64,000 nucleotides of DNA from NCBI RefSeq assembly GCF_901709675.1, contig NC_051094.1, positions 14,139,501 through 14,203,500 on the forward strand, given 5' to 3'. The position numbers were made by a program, and so were the translations under genes. Shown here piece by piece: positions 24,081-35,644 of this stretch (position 1 is the stretch's first letter; each line of letters starts with the position of its first letter). Source of the stretch: Syngnathus acus. Lineage: Eukaryota; Chordata; Actinopteri; Syngnathiformes; Syngnathidae. Under the pieces are notes generated by a model, which saw only the letters and a list, made by a program, of their open reading frames with translations, had not been told where the DNA came from and did not search any database.

Positions 24081-24407
24081 TCTAGACTTTCTTGCTAAGT
24101 ATCACACAATAATAATGATGAGTAAATAATCAGATACCTCTCGTGCATACACTCCAACAAACGTTAAGTAGATGTGAGATAACTTGCATGGTCTACTTAA
24201 ACAAACATTGAGTAAATATGGGATAACTTGAAAACTGTCCCGGTCAACAACAATTCATGAAGACAAACTACAAGGTATAAAAGAGAAAGAACTTCTCTTG
24301 AACTATACAAAGAACAAAGGGGTTCTAGTATAAGAACTCCCTAAAGCTAGACAGATATGTTGGCTTGAGCGAAGATATGAGACCTCCGGTTCCTAATTAT
24401 TCTAACA

Positions 24408-26220
24408 TTAGGTGTGGGCTACTGTGTGCTTGATTAAGCTTATCTTGTGAGAGAATTTTTGGCCACAAACTGAGCAGGAAAAAGGTTTCTTGCCAGTGTG
24501 GATTCTTGTGTGACGTTTTAAGTTTCCTTGCTGAGAGAATCTTTGGCCACAAACTGAGCATGAAAAAGGTTTCTCACCAGTGTGGATTCTTGTGTGCATT
24601 TTTAAATATGCGCTCTTTCTGAATTTCTGGCCACAAACTGAGCATGAAAAGGGGTTTTCGCCAGTGTGGGTTCTTGTATGAAATGTTAGACTTCCCTTCC
24701 GAGAGAATTTTTGTCCACAAACTGAGCATGAAAAAGGTTTCTCGCCAGTATGGGTTCTTGTATGAATTGTTAGACTTGCCTTCACTGAAAATCTTTGGCC
24801 ACAAACTGAGCATGAAAAAGGTTTCTCGCCAGTGTGGATTCTTGTGTGACTTTTTGAGTGTGCCTTTAGCCTGAATTTCTGGCCACAAACTGAGCATGAA
24901 AAAGGTTTCTCGTCAGTGTGGATTCTTGTGTGACTTTTTAAGGTTGCTTTCCTTGAAAATATTTTGCCACAAACAGAGCATGAAAAGGGTTTCTCGCCAG
25001 TGTGGATTCTTGTGTGCCTACTTAAATTTTGCCTCCAAGAGAATTTTTGGCCACAAACTGAGCAGGAAAAGTTTTTCTCTCTTGTGTGCATTTTCATGTG
25101 TTGTTTCAAAACACTGTTATTAGCACAACATTTCCCACACTGAGAACATTGCCTGTGTTTGTTTTGAGACTCATCAGCAGCAGCAGCAGCAGCAGGAACA
25201 TGTGATGACACGTCATCACTATCTGATGGTGGAGCTGCTTGTGATCCTCCACAGTGGTCTCCATCACCTTCTCTGGTCATTGGTTGACTTGAGCTGCAGC
25301 TTGGAGGCTCCGCCCCTTTGCTCACCTCCTGTTGCCCCTCATCAAAACTCTTCACAGGAACACCAGTCAATGGTATCTTGCAGGTATCCTCCTCCTCCTT
25401 TTTAATGTCGCAGGACTCCTCTCCCTCCTCTTTACTACAAGGCCGCTCCGGCTCTTCCTCCTCTTTTATGGTGCAGAGAAACTTCTGCTCCATTTGTTCA
25501 TTGAAGTGATGGACATCTTTGCCCACATCTTCCTCTTTAATGCAAGTGCGCTCCGGCTGCTTAGGACGAATAGCTTCACTGATGTCCGCAAAACAAGACA
25601 AACACATATGAAAGTTACAGTTGAAAAGAAACTGGTTAGTCAAAGTCCCAATGTTTTATCACACACACATCTGGGTGTGGTGAAATTTGTCCTCTGCATT
25701 TACCCCATACCCGTGTGATTTTGATCCATTCCCTGGGGGAGAGTGAGCAGCAGTGGTGGTGATGCGCTCGGGAATCATTTTGTGATCTAACGCCCCAATT
25801 CCAACCCCTTAATGCTATGTGCCAGGTAGGGAGGCGATGGGTCCCATTTTTATAGTCTTTGGTATGACCCGGCCGGGGTTTGAACCCACAACCTTCCAGT
25901 CTCAGGGCGGACACACTACCACTAGGCCACTGAGCTGAAAACTCAAATCTATACAAGGACTTTTTCAATCTGCCAATCACACATGATTTTAATCAAATTC
26001 TACTAAAAATAAATACAAGGACTTTTTCAATCTGCCTATCACACATGATTTTGATCAAATTCTACTAAAAATAAATACTGGAAGAGGATTCATAACAGAA
26101 ACTAGACGTGTACTAACCTGCTCTGCGCAACACAACATAAGGCTGCAGACAAAGATGTTCCAGTCGTCGACAACTACGGTCCTTTTCCTTCACGTACTTT
26201 GCTGTGGTCCTTGCAGACAT
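24408..26220 (-). CDS. C2H2 zinc-finger gene D, 9 fingers, damaged splice acceptor
   Basis: The first coding exon is 26118-26220 (MSARTTAKYVKEKDRS), followed by a large exon ending at 24408, whose acceptor would be near 25586. The finger exon has no stop and encodes nine fingers, starting with CSQCGKCC and ending FSHKISLIKHTVAHT. The paralogs have TTGCAG|ACATC at the acceptor, but D reads TTGCGG|ACATC (the plus-strand base at 25587 is C where the paralogs have T), so the AG is lost. The intron also carries a SINE (25640-25940) and a duplicated 65-bp piece (25941-26080). D is the only copy with a good TATAAAAA promoter (27104-27111). It may be a recent pseudogene, may use another acceptor, or may start inside the finger exon. 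Confidence 0.72.
25640..25940 (-). mobile_element. tRNA-derived SINE in intron of gene D
   Basis: On the minus strand it begins CAGCTCAGTGGCCTAGTGGTA (A-box-like TGGCCTAGTGG) and contains GGTTCAAACCC (B box), followed by a body and a short 3' end ...ACATTGGGACTTTGAC. This is an internal RNA polymerase III promoter layout. Paralogs B, C, E and F have no insertion here (AACTGGTCAAATC). Confidence 0.88.
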
Positions 26221-26363
26221 TTTCACACTGCAATCACAACACTTGTTCAATGATGTTTGGCTAATAAAAGTGTCTCTAGGGCAGCGGCGAGCGAGCCATT
26301 TGTTGAAGTAATTGAATATAGATTATCCCGTATTTTTGCAATAGTATTTTGTGTTTTGTTAGA

Positions 26364-26420
26364 TCAGAGGTGCCAAACTCGTTTCACATTGTGGGCCACA
26401 CATGGCCTCGGTAGACTTTT
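26364..26420. mobile_element. hAT end fragment
   Basis: AGGTGCCAAACTCGTTTCACATTGTGGGCCACACATGGCC matches the left end of the hAT element at 37943. Only the end is present; the sequence then continues as host spacer. Confidence 0.6.
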
Positions 26421-27006
26421 GCTTTCCCGCCTTTTCTGGACAGTACAAAACTTTGTTACCTGGAGAGTTGGCGTTGTTGTTTCATCAGCTGTAGTACCAC
26501 GTGTACTGACCGCCATTAAACAACCCAAGATCCTGCCAATAACGAACCAACTGTAACTCTGCATCTTTGTTTGTTCATCGACGGACATCTCAAACAACAC
26601 GCAACGGATGTCAACTTCAACTTGTTTTGTTTACAACGTGAACTGAAACTAACCCAATACACAAAACGACACATCAGACTTGTTTTAGGAAACGTGCTTA
26701 CGCGTTACCATCTGGTGGCATTGAGATTTAAAATCGGGAACATGCCTGCCTGCAAGCATCACTGCTAATCCTCGACTTTGTGTTTTTTCACAGTACAGTA
26801 TTACTCATGGTACAGGCAAGAACCAGCACGTGATGATGGCTCATTTGAGATCGAACATTCGTCGAGGATAATCAAGTTAGATATCATAAAGTTAGTACTG
26901 TTCTTAAGTATCATGCTAATAAAAGCGGCCCGCACTTCTGTACTGCAACCAAGCAGTACAACAAATAACGTTGCAAACATAACTTGGGTCCATTGTCGTA
27001 ACTTAC

Positions 27007-27210
27007 CTCTTTCGTCGTTGCGGTCGTCGTGTAACTGATTCACCACATAAGTTGCGTGTTTATCTGATGCAGCCGAATAGAAGGCGACACGCTTCCGTTT
27101 GAGTTTTTATACCAAGCGCGGTTTTGTTGTCGTCGCTTTACTTCCTGTCACGTGATGATGATGTCATTTGAGTGAGGTCCCTGCCGCCCTCTAGCGAAGG
27201 ACCGTGGGAC
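27007..27210 (-). promoter_or_regulatory. Promoter and non-coding first exon of gene D
   Basis: Read on the minus strand: TGACATCA (CRE-like) and CACGTGA (E-box), AGGAAGT (ETS-type), then TATAAAAA at 27111-27104, then a short exon ending at the donor GAAAGAG|GTAAGT (27007|27006). The same arrangement lies upstream of E and F. The first coding exon has a matching acceptor (GATTGCAG, 7 bp before the ATG). Promoter function is inferred from motif order and conservation among paralogs. Confidence 0.65.
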
Positions 27211-27411
27211 TTTTCATGTTGTTGTTGCCCAGCAAACTAACAAACCAAGGTGGCTTGCAAAAAAAAAAAAAAAAAAATCGAAGTTTTCCACACACAAAGA
27301 AAAACCTCGAATAGATTTTAATAGCATACTAGCGTGCGTTTGTCGTATGTGTGTTGTTTAACACTAGAGTTAACTAACCCGAACTCTTTCAGCCGCTTGT
27401 GCGTCATTGAT

Positions 27412-27720
27412 GCCAGATTCAAGATTTTTTTATTGATCATGTTTCAGAATGCCAAATAAGGAATTTGACTTCGGTACATCTCAGCCTCTGTTCAACATTT
27501 AACAACACACAGGACAATTGCGAAAACTGACAAATATTCTCCAACATCACCTGATCTTAAATTCCCAGGAGGGCAAGGAAAAACTCAAAACTAATTTTAG
27601 GGGAAATGAGAAACCTTGAGAAGAGACCACAGATGGGAGGATCCCTCTTCCAGGATGACAAGGCTGCAATGGATGCAGAGAGGACACATAGTAGATGAAG
27701 CCTTGAAGCTTTCCATCCAC
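27412..27720 (-). mobile_element. 5'-truncated LINE 3' end (CR1/L2 type)
   Basis: Matches the 3' UTR of the LINE at 42113-43925 (shared GCCAAA...AAGGAATTTGACT, CCCAGGAGGGCAAGGAAAAACTCAAAACT, GAAACCTTGAGAAGAGACCA). Only the 3' UTR is present, typical of incomplete reverse transcription. Confidence 0.8.
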
Positions 27721-27959
27721 GTGCTGCACAAAAAAGTAAAGCTTGTGAGGTTTCATACACACACTGTTGGCCAAAGCCTTTATGGTCAAAACTAGGTTTG
27801 GTATTTGATCTGTTTGATTATTTGGAAGTTAATGCCGTGGTATCAAATGAACTAATGATATGCTGCTGTTTATGATACTTACCTTACTTGAGTCAAAAAA
27901 TGTTGGGAATTACTCACATCTCATGGATCTCCATTTCTTAAGCCTTAAGAATACACAAC

Positions 27960-28398
27960 GCGTGTCGTCATTCGTCATCGTTTAATATTATACCACATAA
28001 TTCCATGTGATTCAATACTTCTCCACATGATTCCACATTCATATTTTGTCATTCAGCATTTCTACACAAATTGCTTCATCTATTTTTACTGCAAAATGAT
28101 AGGAATTGGCCTCGCTTTTGGAGGAGAGTTTAAATCATTGTGGGGCTCAGATATGCCGTGTCAGGCCGCTTTTTGATTGGTTAGCTTTTTCCGGTGCAGA
28201 GCACAGGGCTGAATCGCCACACAAGCGCAAGAAGAAGAAAAAAAAAAAAAAAAAAGTCTTGCTTGCTTCTTATTGGTCTTACTAACAAGTCTTGACAAAT
28301 ATGGGGCAAAATCCTAAACATGATTATGAAAACCTGAACAATACTAAACCCTAAACACTGATAAAAACTAAGCAACTCGCCTCGAATATGAATTTAAT
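27960..28398. repeat. Zinc-finger cluster spacer repeat
   Basis: Matches the spacers at 5330-5760, 14140-14520, 19455-19880 and 43930-44190 (ATTTCTACACAAATTGCTTCA, GCAAAATGAAAAGAATTGGCC, GCTGAATCGCCACACAAGCGC). Here it precedes the two hAT insertions and the 3' end of gene E. Confidence 0.75.
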
Positions 28399-28406
28399 GT
28401 ATTTAC

Positions 28407-29182
28407 TCGGGGTTTAAATCGCGGGTTTTGTCACGATGCGATATCATATCGATACAAAGAACCACGATACGATACGATATTTGCCGATATCTTAAAGCCT
28501 GCTGTGATTCATTCACGATACATCACGATATAGTGCTCCACGATCGATATATATATATTTTTTTTAAATAAAAAATATAGAACAATATCCTGATTTATAA
28601 CAATTCATACGCAAAATCAACAAGGTACTGCAAACTCTTTATTTAGGAAATTACAAGAGTATTGTAGTATACAAAGTGCTTATTTTAACACTGAACTTTA
28701 TCAAATTCCTATATTTTTCCTCATATAAGTAAAGAAAAATGAATATTCTTTCTTTTTTTGTAATACCATTAACTTTAAAGTGCATTACTGAACTATTTAT
28801 TTACAATAATTTTAATTGTCCGTTGAGCCATCTTTTCTTTGGAATCCAAAGTGCTTCCAAACGAATGACTTGAAGCCCAAAGGGGAGCGAATTTCCTCAT
28901 CTTCTTGGACACTAGCCATAGCACCAGCCCAGGAGCCGCGTAGTTGTCGGCTCCCCTTTCACGTGCCTGCTCTGCTCAGTGCTCACAACACAGCACGCCG
29001 CGTACTGCTCCCGGAAAGAGGAAGCAAGCAACAATGAACTGGATTTCAAAATAAAGTCGCGTCTAATGTCCGAGGTCAAACACGGCGATATAAATCGATG
29101 TTTACGTTTAGCATCGATGCCAATAAATCGTAGAGCATTATATCGATTAATCGATGTGTATTGATGAATCGTTACACCCCTA
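28407..29182. mobile_element. hAT-like element 1 of an adjacent pair
   Basis: Ends TCGGGGTTTAAATC / GATTCATCAATAC... GTTACACCCCTA, an imperfect terminal inverted repeat of the TAGGGGTGTAACGAT type. Subterminal ATCGAT/CGATAT motifs are abundant. Flanked by GTATTTAC at 28399-28406 and 29183-29190. No coding capacity; 776 bp. Confidence 0.82.
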
Positions 29183-29190
29183 GTATTTAC

Positions 29191-29998
29191 TAGGGATGCA
29201 CCGAAATAAAAATTCTTGGCCGAAACCGAAAACCAAAAATGAGGAAACCAAGGCCGAAAACCGAAACACCGAAAGAAATTATTATGCCAGTTATTAGAAC
29301 CACAGCATTTATGGCTACATGTGTACTAACCTCACTAAAATCAAGGCATTGCAATAAACCAGTTACAAAAGTATGAAAATATTTATTTAGCACCGACATT
29401 ACAACAATGCACAATATAAATTAAAATTCAAAAATAAAATGAAATAAAAATAAAATGTTTAACTTGACCCCACTCATGTGTACATTAAATAATAATTTAC
29501 AGGCTTATAACTGACTGGCCTGCTGAAAGACTGTAAAATTAAATATGTTCTCTTGGCAGAATCACTGGAGAACTTTCTTGCCTTTTCAAAAACGTTTGCC
29601 ACAGACGGAGTGGGCGTGCTCGGTGTCAGTTTCCTTTTCTGTGTCGCCTTCTTCTCATATTCAGAATGGCGATCGGGATGTTTGGATTTCAGGTAATGAA
29701 TTAAACCCGACGTGGAGAAACTTTTTGCAGATGCACCCCTCTTGAAATTTCAGCATTGCATGTTTTGCAAATCGCTATCCGTGGGTCTTTCTCTGAGATA
29801 GTGAAATCAGTCCACACCGCAGACATGCTGGCTCTTATCCCGTTTTCCCGCGTGCTGGCTGCGCTGTTTGCTCACGTCATCACAAGTTTCGGCCGTGTTG
29901 TTTCGGTGATTTAGGTCTTTCGGCCAAAAACCGAAAATGCACTTTTGGGTCATTTTCGGCCGAAAATTTTCGGTGGCCGAATTTTCGGTGCATCCCTA
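29191..29998. mobile_element. hAT-like element 2 of an adjacent pair
   Basis: Terminal inverted repeats TAGGGATGCACCGAAA / TTTTCGGTGCATCCCTA. Flanked by GTATTTAC at 29183-29190 and 29999-30006. Internal CCGAAAACCGAAA repeats occur near both ends. No intact transposase; 808 bp. The unoccupied target GTATTTACTGTTAAAAA is present at 14523. Confidence 0.9.
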
Positions 29999-30200
29999 GT
30001 ATTTACTGTTAAAAACCACAACCAAAACCAAAATTAACACCATGTATAATAAAAACTACAAAGATATCATCATCGATGCAAAAACTCATGAAGTCTGCTC
30101 AAATAGAAGGCGAAACCTTCACAGATCTTTGCTCATCTCCCCAACACACTCAAACCTTTCAATAGAGACTCTTTGACAAGTGACTGAGCAGGCAACAGGG

Positions 30201-31746
30201 TTAGGTGTGGGCTACTGTGTGCTTGATTAAGCTTACCCTCTGTCTGAATTTTTGGCCACAAACTGAGCATGAAAAAGGTATCTCGCCAGTGTGGACTCTT
30301 GAGTGACTTTTTAAGTTTCCCTTCTGAGAGAATTTTTGGCCACACACTGAGCATGAAAAAGGTTTCTCACCAGTGTGGATTCTTGTATGAAGTGTTAGAG
30401 CTCCCTTCACTGTGAATTTTTGGTTACAAATCAAGCATGGAAATGGTTTCTCGCCAGCGTGGGCTCTTGTGTGCCTTTTCAAATTTCCTATCTGTCTGAA
30501 ATGTTGGCCACAAATTGGGCATGAAAAAGGTTTCTCACCAGTGTGGATTCTTGAGTGCATTTGTAAATGTCCACTCTGTCTGAATGTTTGGCCACAAACT
30601 GAGCATGAAAAATTTTTTTCACCAGTATGGATTCTTGCATGAAGTGTTAGACCTCCCTTAAATGAGAATCTTTGGTTACAAATCGAGCATGAAAATGGTT
30701 TCTCGCCAGTATGGGTTCTTGTATGAATTGTTAGACTTGCCTTCACTGAAAATCTTTGGCTACAAACTGAGCATGAAAAAGGTTTCTCGCCAGTGTGGAT
30801 TCTTGTGTGCGTTTTTAAGACGTTCTTATAAGAGAATTTTTGGCCACAAACTGAGCATGAAAAAGGTTTCTCACCAGTATGGACTCTTGTGTGCGCATTT
30901 AAATGTCCCCTCTGACCGAATGTTTTGCCACAAACTGAGCAGGAAAAGTTTTTCTTTCTTGTGTGCATTTTCAAGTGTTGTTTCAAAACACTGTTATTAG
31001 CAAAACACTTCCCACACTGAGAACATTGCCTGTGTTTGTTTTGAGACTCATCATCACCAGCAGCAGCAAGAGGAACATGTGACGACACATCTAATCTATC
31101 TAATGGTGGAGCTACTTGTGATCCTCCACAGTGGTCTCCATCACTTTCTCTGGTCATTGTTTGACTTGAGCTGCAGCTTGGAGGCACCGCCCCTTTGCTC
31201 ACCTCCTGTTGACCCTCATCTAAACCCTTCACAGGAACACCAGTCAATGGTATCTTGCCGGTATCCTCCTCCTCCTCCTCCTTTTTAATGTCCCAGGACT
31301 CCTCAGCCTCCTCTTTACTACAAGGCCGCTCCGGCTCTTCCTCTTTTATGGTGCAAAGAAACTTCTGCTCCATTTGTTCATTGAAGTGATGGACCTCTTT
31401 GCCCACATCTTCCTCTTTAATGCGAGTGCGCTCTGGCTTCTGCCGCTTCGGACGAGTAGCTTTACTGATGTCTGCAAGACAAGACAAGACAAACACATAT
31501 GAAAGTTACAGATGAAGAGAAGCTGGTCAAACCTATACAAGGACTTTTTCAATCTGCCTATCTATCACACATGATTTTGATCAAATTCTACTAAAAGTAA
31601 ACACTGGGAGAGGATTCATAATAGAAACTAGACGTGTACTAACCTGCTCTGCACAACACAACATAAGGCTGCAGACAAAGATGTTCTTGTTGTGGACGAC
31701 TACGGTCTTTTTCCTCCACGTACTTTGCTGTGGTACTTGCAGACAT
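30201..31746 (-). CDS. C2H2 zinc-finger protein (gene E), 10 fingers, intact
   Basis: Coding exons 31644-31746 (103 nt) and 30201-31471 (acceptor TTGCAG|ACATC) give 457 residues. This is the best-preserved member of the B-F family. The acidic N-terminal half has repeated KEE motifs (RIKEED, TIKEEE, IKKEEE). Ten fingers follow: the CSQCGKCF finger, then nine joined by TGEK or AGEK linkers, the last ending LIKHTVAHT before TAA. All Cys2His2 positions are present. Finger tips are more diverse than in F (for example QRGHLNAH, FKGGLTLH, QIGNLKRH), implying distinct DNA preference; the target is unknown. Upstream lie an acceptor just before the ATG, a hAT remnant, and the shared first exon and promoter at 33862-34045. 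Confidence 0.88.
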
Positions 31747-31899
31747 TTTCACACTGCAATCACAACACTTGTTCAACGATGTTTGGCTAACAAAGGTGCC
31801 TTTTGGGCAGCGCCGAGAGAGTTATTTGTTGAAGTAATTGAATATATAAGTTGTCCCTTATTCACGCAATAGTATTTTGTGTTGCGCTAGATGGTTTGG

Positions 31900-32640
31900 C
31901 AAGAAAATAAACTTAAAATAAACAAAAGACAGTCTAGTTGCATTGTTCCACAACACCTATGTACCTAGGAATTTCTAACAAAATGAAAATAGGAGGCATA
32001 AATCATGGTCAAATTGTTGAATGTGAAGAGAGAGCAACACCTGTGTGTACATATTTTGTTAGGTTAGACAAACTCACATACTTTCTCATGTTCATATGTG
32101 TAAATTCGCTTTTTTGTTTACATAGTATATATACAAAAATCGCAAAAATGGATATTCCAAACAGGTTTTTTGAAAACAAATGCATTTATTAACAGCATTA
32201 AAAAAAAAAAAAAATTCACTAAAAAACTGCTATCAGTGATTTTCATAAAATACGACACTGTTATTATGAATAACAGTCTCCATCACTTCAGTGCCTGCAG
32301 GTCAGATTAATGAAAGATGTTTATCTTATGAGACCACATCAAACGGCAAACATTCTGACCAAATATATCATCTTGAAGAATCGGTGAAAGCATACATCCA
32401 AATAAAGTAATCAAAACGGCAACACGGTGAGGGGTATCTGAACATCAGAGCAGAGTTTTAACTCACAAACACCTGGTAACAGAGGTGAGGAAATGGGAAA
32501 CACTTCCTTAAAGTAAGCCTTAAGAACTTTACAGGTTAAGATTAGTCGCAAACAGGTGGCGCATCAATGTCCTTGAGCATCCTGCATTGTTTGAAAATGA
32601 GAATGGTCGCTAGTTTCAATCCCTGCTATGTGTACAAATC
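31900..32640. other. Upstream spacer of gene E, no gene
   Basis: Starts with the conserved spacer (GGTTTGGCAAGAAAATAAAC ... GGAGGCATAAATCATGG) that contains the empty TA site of the Tc1 element. The remainder is AT-rich with an A13 run near 32201. Nothing further recognised. Confidence 0.5.
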
Positions 32641-32689
32641 ATATTCAAAATGCATTTTTTTACAACAAACTTGAGAGCCTCCCCTTCAT

Positions 32690-33303
32690 TTTCAGTGGGA
32701 ACAGTGTTGTTGGTCTCCCTTTTTTGCTAGTGCGTCATAGTCTGGAGTCAAATTTGTTGTGGCAATTCTGAGGAGAGATCCGAGGTGTTGGTCCGTTTAC
32801 CTCGATCTGTGACGGGTTGATGTTGATGCTCATGTGGCTGAACGTCACGTCGGTCGAGCCAAATTGGCCACTCTTTTTTAAACACTCGGCACTGTGTCCA
32901 CCTTGCTTTTCCTTGGGCGACTCATTTTAATAGAAGGATTCCAGGGGAAGGTTTGTGGGTGGCTTTAGCGTAAAACTGTATCTGAAAGCTCAGCGCCCGA
33001 ATTACAAGAATGCTGTCGTCACAGCCCACGCTCTAAATTCGGGACTGATACAAATAGAGTGCGCCATGTCCGTACTACTGAGTACGTACACGCACTTGTG
33101 AGTGTGCACCGAGCTTTCTGACACGGCTTCCGGTAGTAAATGCGCAGGCGAGCGGTTCCCCATCTACTGGGGAAACGCAGTCATTGCATGCAAAATGACA
33201 AAAGAAAATGTTTAATAATACAATTTATTCAGGGTTGGCGGGCCGGATTAAACGGTCCCGTGGGCCGGATGTGGCCCGCGGGCCGTACTTTGCCCACACC
33301 TGA
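32690..33303 (-). mobile_element. Internally deleted hAT transposon with transposase ends
   Basis: At the high end GGCCCGCGGGCCGTACTTTGCCCACACCTG (33274-33303) is a hAT-type terminus. Inward on the minus strand, about 32925 encodes MSRPRKSKVD and, after a frameshift, CRVFKKEW, the start of a GTF2IRD2-like hAT transposase. Only about 100 bp further, a piece near 32700-32760 reads TPDYDALAKKGDQQHCSH, which I recall as the C-terminal end of the same family. The catalytic middle is gone. The low-coordinate terminus was not found. Confidence 0.6.
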
Positions 33304-33861
33304 TCTAGAGGGTGGGGGTTGTTGTTTTTTCATCTGCTGTAATGCCACGTGTACTGACCGCCATTAAACAACTCAAGATCTTGCCAATAACGAACCAACT
33401 GTAACTCTACATCATTGTTTTTCTTGTTCAGCGACGTACATCTCAAACAACACGCAATGGATGTCAACTTCAACTTGAGTTGTTTACAACGAGAACTTAA
33501 ACTGACCCAGTACACGAAACGACAGATCGGACCTGTTTTAGCAAACGTGATTACGCGTTACCATCTCGTGGCATTGAGATTTAAAATCGGGACCATGCCT
33601 GCCTGCAATCATCACTGCTAAGCCTCGACATTGAGTTTTTTCACAGTACAGTATTACTATTGGTACAGGCAAGAACCAGCACGTGATGATAGCTCATTTG
33701 AGAGCGAACATTCGTCGAGGTTAATCAAGTTAGATATCATAAAGTTAGCACTGTGGTAGCTACCATGCTAATGAAAGCGGACTGCACTTTTGTACTGCAA
33801 CCAAACCGTACAACAAATAACGATGCTAACATGATAACTTAGGTCCATCGTCGTAACATAC

Positions 33862-34045
33862 CTCTTTCGTCGTTGCGGTGGTCGTGTAGCTAATGTTGCT
33901 GATTCACCACATAAGTTGCGTGTTTGTCTGATGCAGCCGAATGGAAGGCGATACGCTTCCGTTTGAGTTTTTAGACCGAGCGCGGTTTTGTTGTCGTAGG
34001 TTGACTTCCTGCACGTAATGATGACGTAATTTGAGAGAGGTCCAG
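33862..34045 (-). promoter_or_regulatory. Promoter and non-coding first exon of gene E
   Basis: Homologous to 27007-27210. The donor is GAAAGAG|GTATGT (exon end 33862). The TATA position reads TCTAAAAA, weaker than in D. Upstream on the minus strand are TTACGTCA (CRE-like) and AGGAAGT. Confidence 0.6.
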
Positions 34046-34410
34046 GTGTTGTAGTGTTGGCTCGTGGGTGAACGTTTCGTTCAAAAGAACGAATCTTTTC
34101 AGTGACCAAGAGTGAACAAATCTCTTCCGAAAGTGATTCGTTCGTTTTTCAGTTCATATGACTTCAACCAGTAGGTGTCGATAATGCACAGTGAAGCTGG
34201 TGGCACCTCGCTGTAAAACAAAACGAAGGAGAAAATGACGTACCTTCCTCGTTCACGAACGAGTCGTAAATTGCCTAAACACTATAGCAATGTCAAAAGT
34301 GCTCATTTAAGAAAAAGCCACACACGTTTTGTGATGAAATCTTTCATAACGAGAATGATTTGAGTGATTTGAATGAATGAATGAATGAATGAATGAATGA
34401 ATGATTGAGA
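34046..34410. repeat. MITE-like sequence and (GAAT)n microsatellite
   Basis: 34065-34270 is rich in GAACGAAT / ATTCGTTC palindromic motifs (for example CGTTCACGAACG), like the fragment at 53390-53460. A (GAAT)n run spans about 34371-34404. No coding capacity. Confidence 0.6.
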
Positions 34411-35329
34411 AGAAATTTCACTTCTGAAGGCTCCTTTTGTCCCAAGCAAAGTGACAGGTGGTGGGAGGGGGGATTAAAAAAAAAAAAAAATTAACAGGAA
34501 CTCTATAAAAATGTCAACCCGTGAGAATTTGTGCCCCCCTCCCATTTTAAGAACGGTGAGTCCTGGACATCGACTGGCTTTATTTCTGTCTTCCTGTTCA
34601 GGTAGTGTAGCAAATTTGAACAGGTTACCTCATTCCTAGCCCAAATTACAGGAGGGGAACAAACCCTCATAGCGGCCCCGTGAGGATATGTCCCCTAAAA
34701 CTAAAACAACAAATGAAAAAAGCTCAACAGTCTTAATTAGAATCCTATTTTAAAACGATGTAATATAAATAAGAAGCAGAATATGAGGTTGAGACTTCAA
34801 TATGATTACTGTAAACGACTCTTTAATGCATCTCAAGTACATGTTAAAGTGTTATTACTAAGGAAAAGTAACAAAAACACAGTTGAAGATAAATGGGGGA
34901 TATTCAACACAATTTTTTTTTTCATTTTATTGATCCACGTGAACATGAAAAGCTGAACAAAACAAAACCCTAAACAGACACTAATAAAAACTAAGCAACT
35001 TGTCCTGAATATGAGTTAAAACTAATTGCAGTTAAAAACCACAACTAAAACCAAAATAAACATCAAGTATAGTAAAAAATACAGAACTTTTATCATCCTG
35101 AGGCTGGTTAACTATATTTTCAATTTCATTACTGGAACTAAAATATGAACTTCTCACCGTAGTAAAGAAAAGGAGTTCAGCATCTCAATCAAAAGGTACA
35201 TACTAGAATAGAATTATCATTGATGCATAAACTCAAAGTCTATTTGAACTTCATGGATCATTGCTCATCTCCCCAAGACACTCAAAATTCTAGAGACTCT
35301 TTGGCAAGTGACTGAGAAGGCAAAAGGGT
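34411..35329. other. 3' flank of gene F, no gene
   Basis: AT-rich; 34940-35120 shows the degenerate cluster spacer (TGAAAAGCTGAACAAAAC, AACTAAGCAACTTG). An A14 run lies near 34477. Nothing else recognised. Confidence 0.5.
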
Positions 35330-35644
35330 TTAGGTGTGGGCACCTGTGTGCCTGATTAAGCTTAGCCTGTGAGAGAATCTTTGGCCACAAACAGACCATG
35401 AAAAAGGTTTCTCGCCAGTGTGGATTCTTGAATGATGTGTTAGACTTCGCTTCGCTGAAAATCTTTGGCCACAAACTGAGCATGAAAAAGGTTTCTCACC
35501 AGTGTGGATTCTTGTGTGCATTATTAAATGTCCCCTCTGTGCGAATGTTTGAGTATAAACTGAGCATGAAAAAGGTTTCTCGCCAGTGTGGATTGTTGAG
35601 TGACTTTTTAAGGTTCCCTTGTGAGAGAATTTATGGCCACAAAC
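35330..35644 (-). pseudogene. Decayed finger codons downstream of the gene F stop
   Basis: In frame with gene F beyond its TAA, the sequence still reads four finger units down to a terminal stop at 35330. They are VCGHKFSHKGTLKSHSTIH; a unit with Cys to Tyr (SVYTQTFAQRGHL); an intact QRFSAKRSLTHHSRIH; and a last unit with Cys to Trp (FSWSVCGQRFSHR). This is the former C-terminal end of F, now untranslated and losing zinc ligands. Confidence 0.88.

Noticed and set aside
25640-25940. A tRNA gene, from A and B box sequences
   Set aside because: The box sequences are followed by a ~230-bp body without a tRNA 3' half or acceptor stem, so it is a tRNA-derived SINE.
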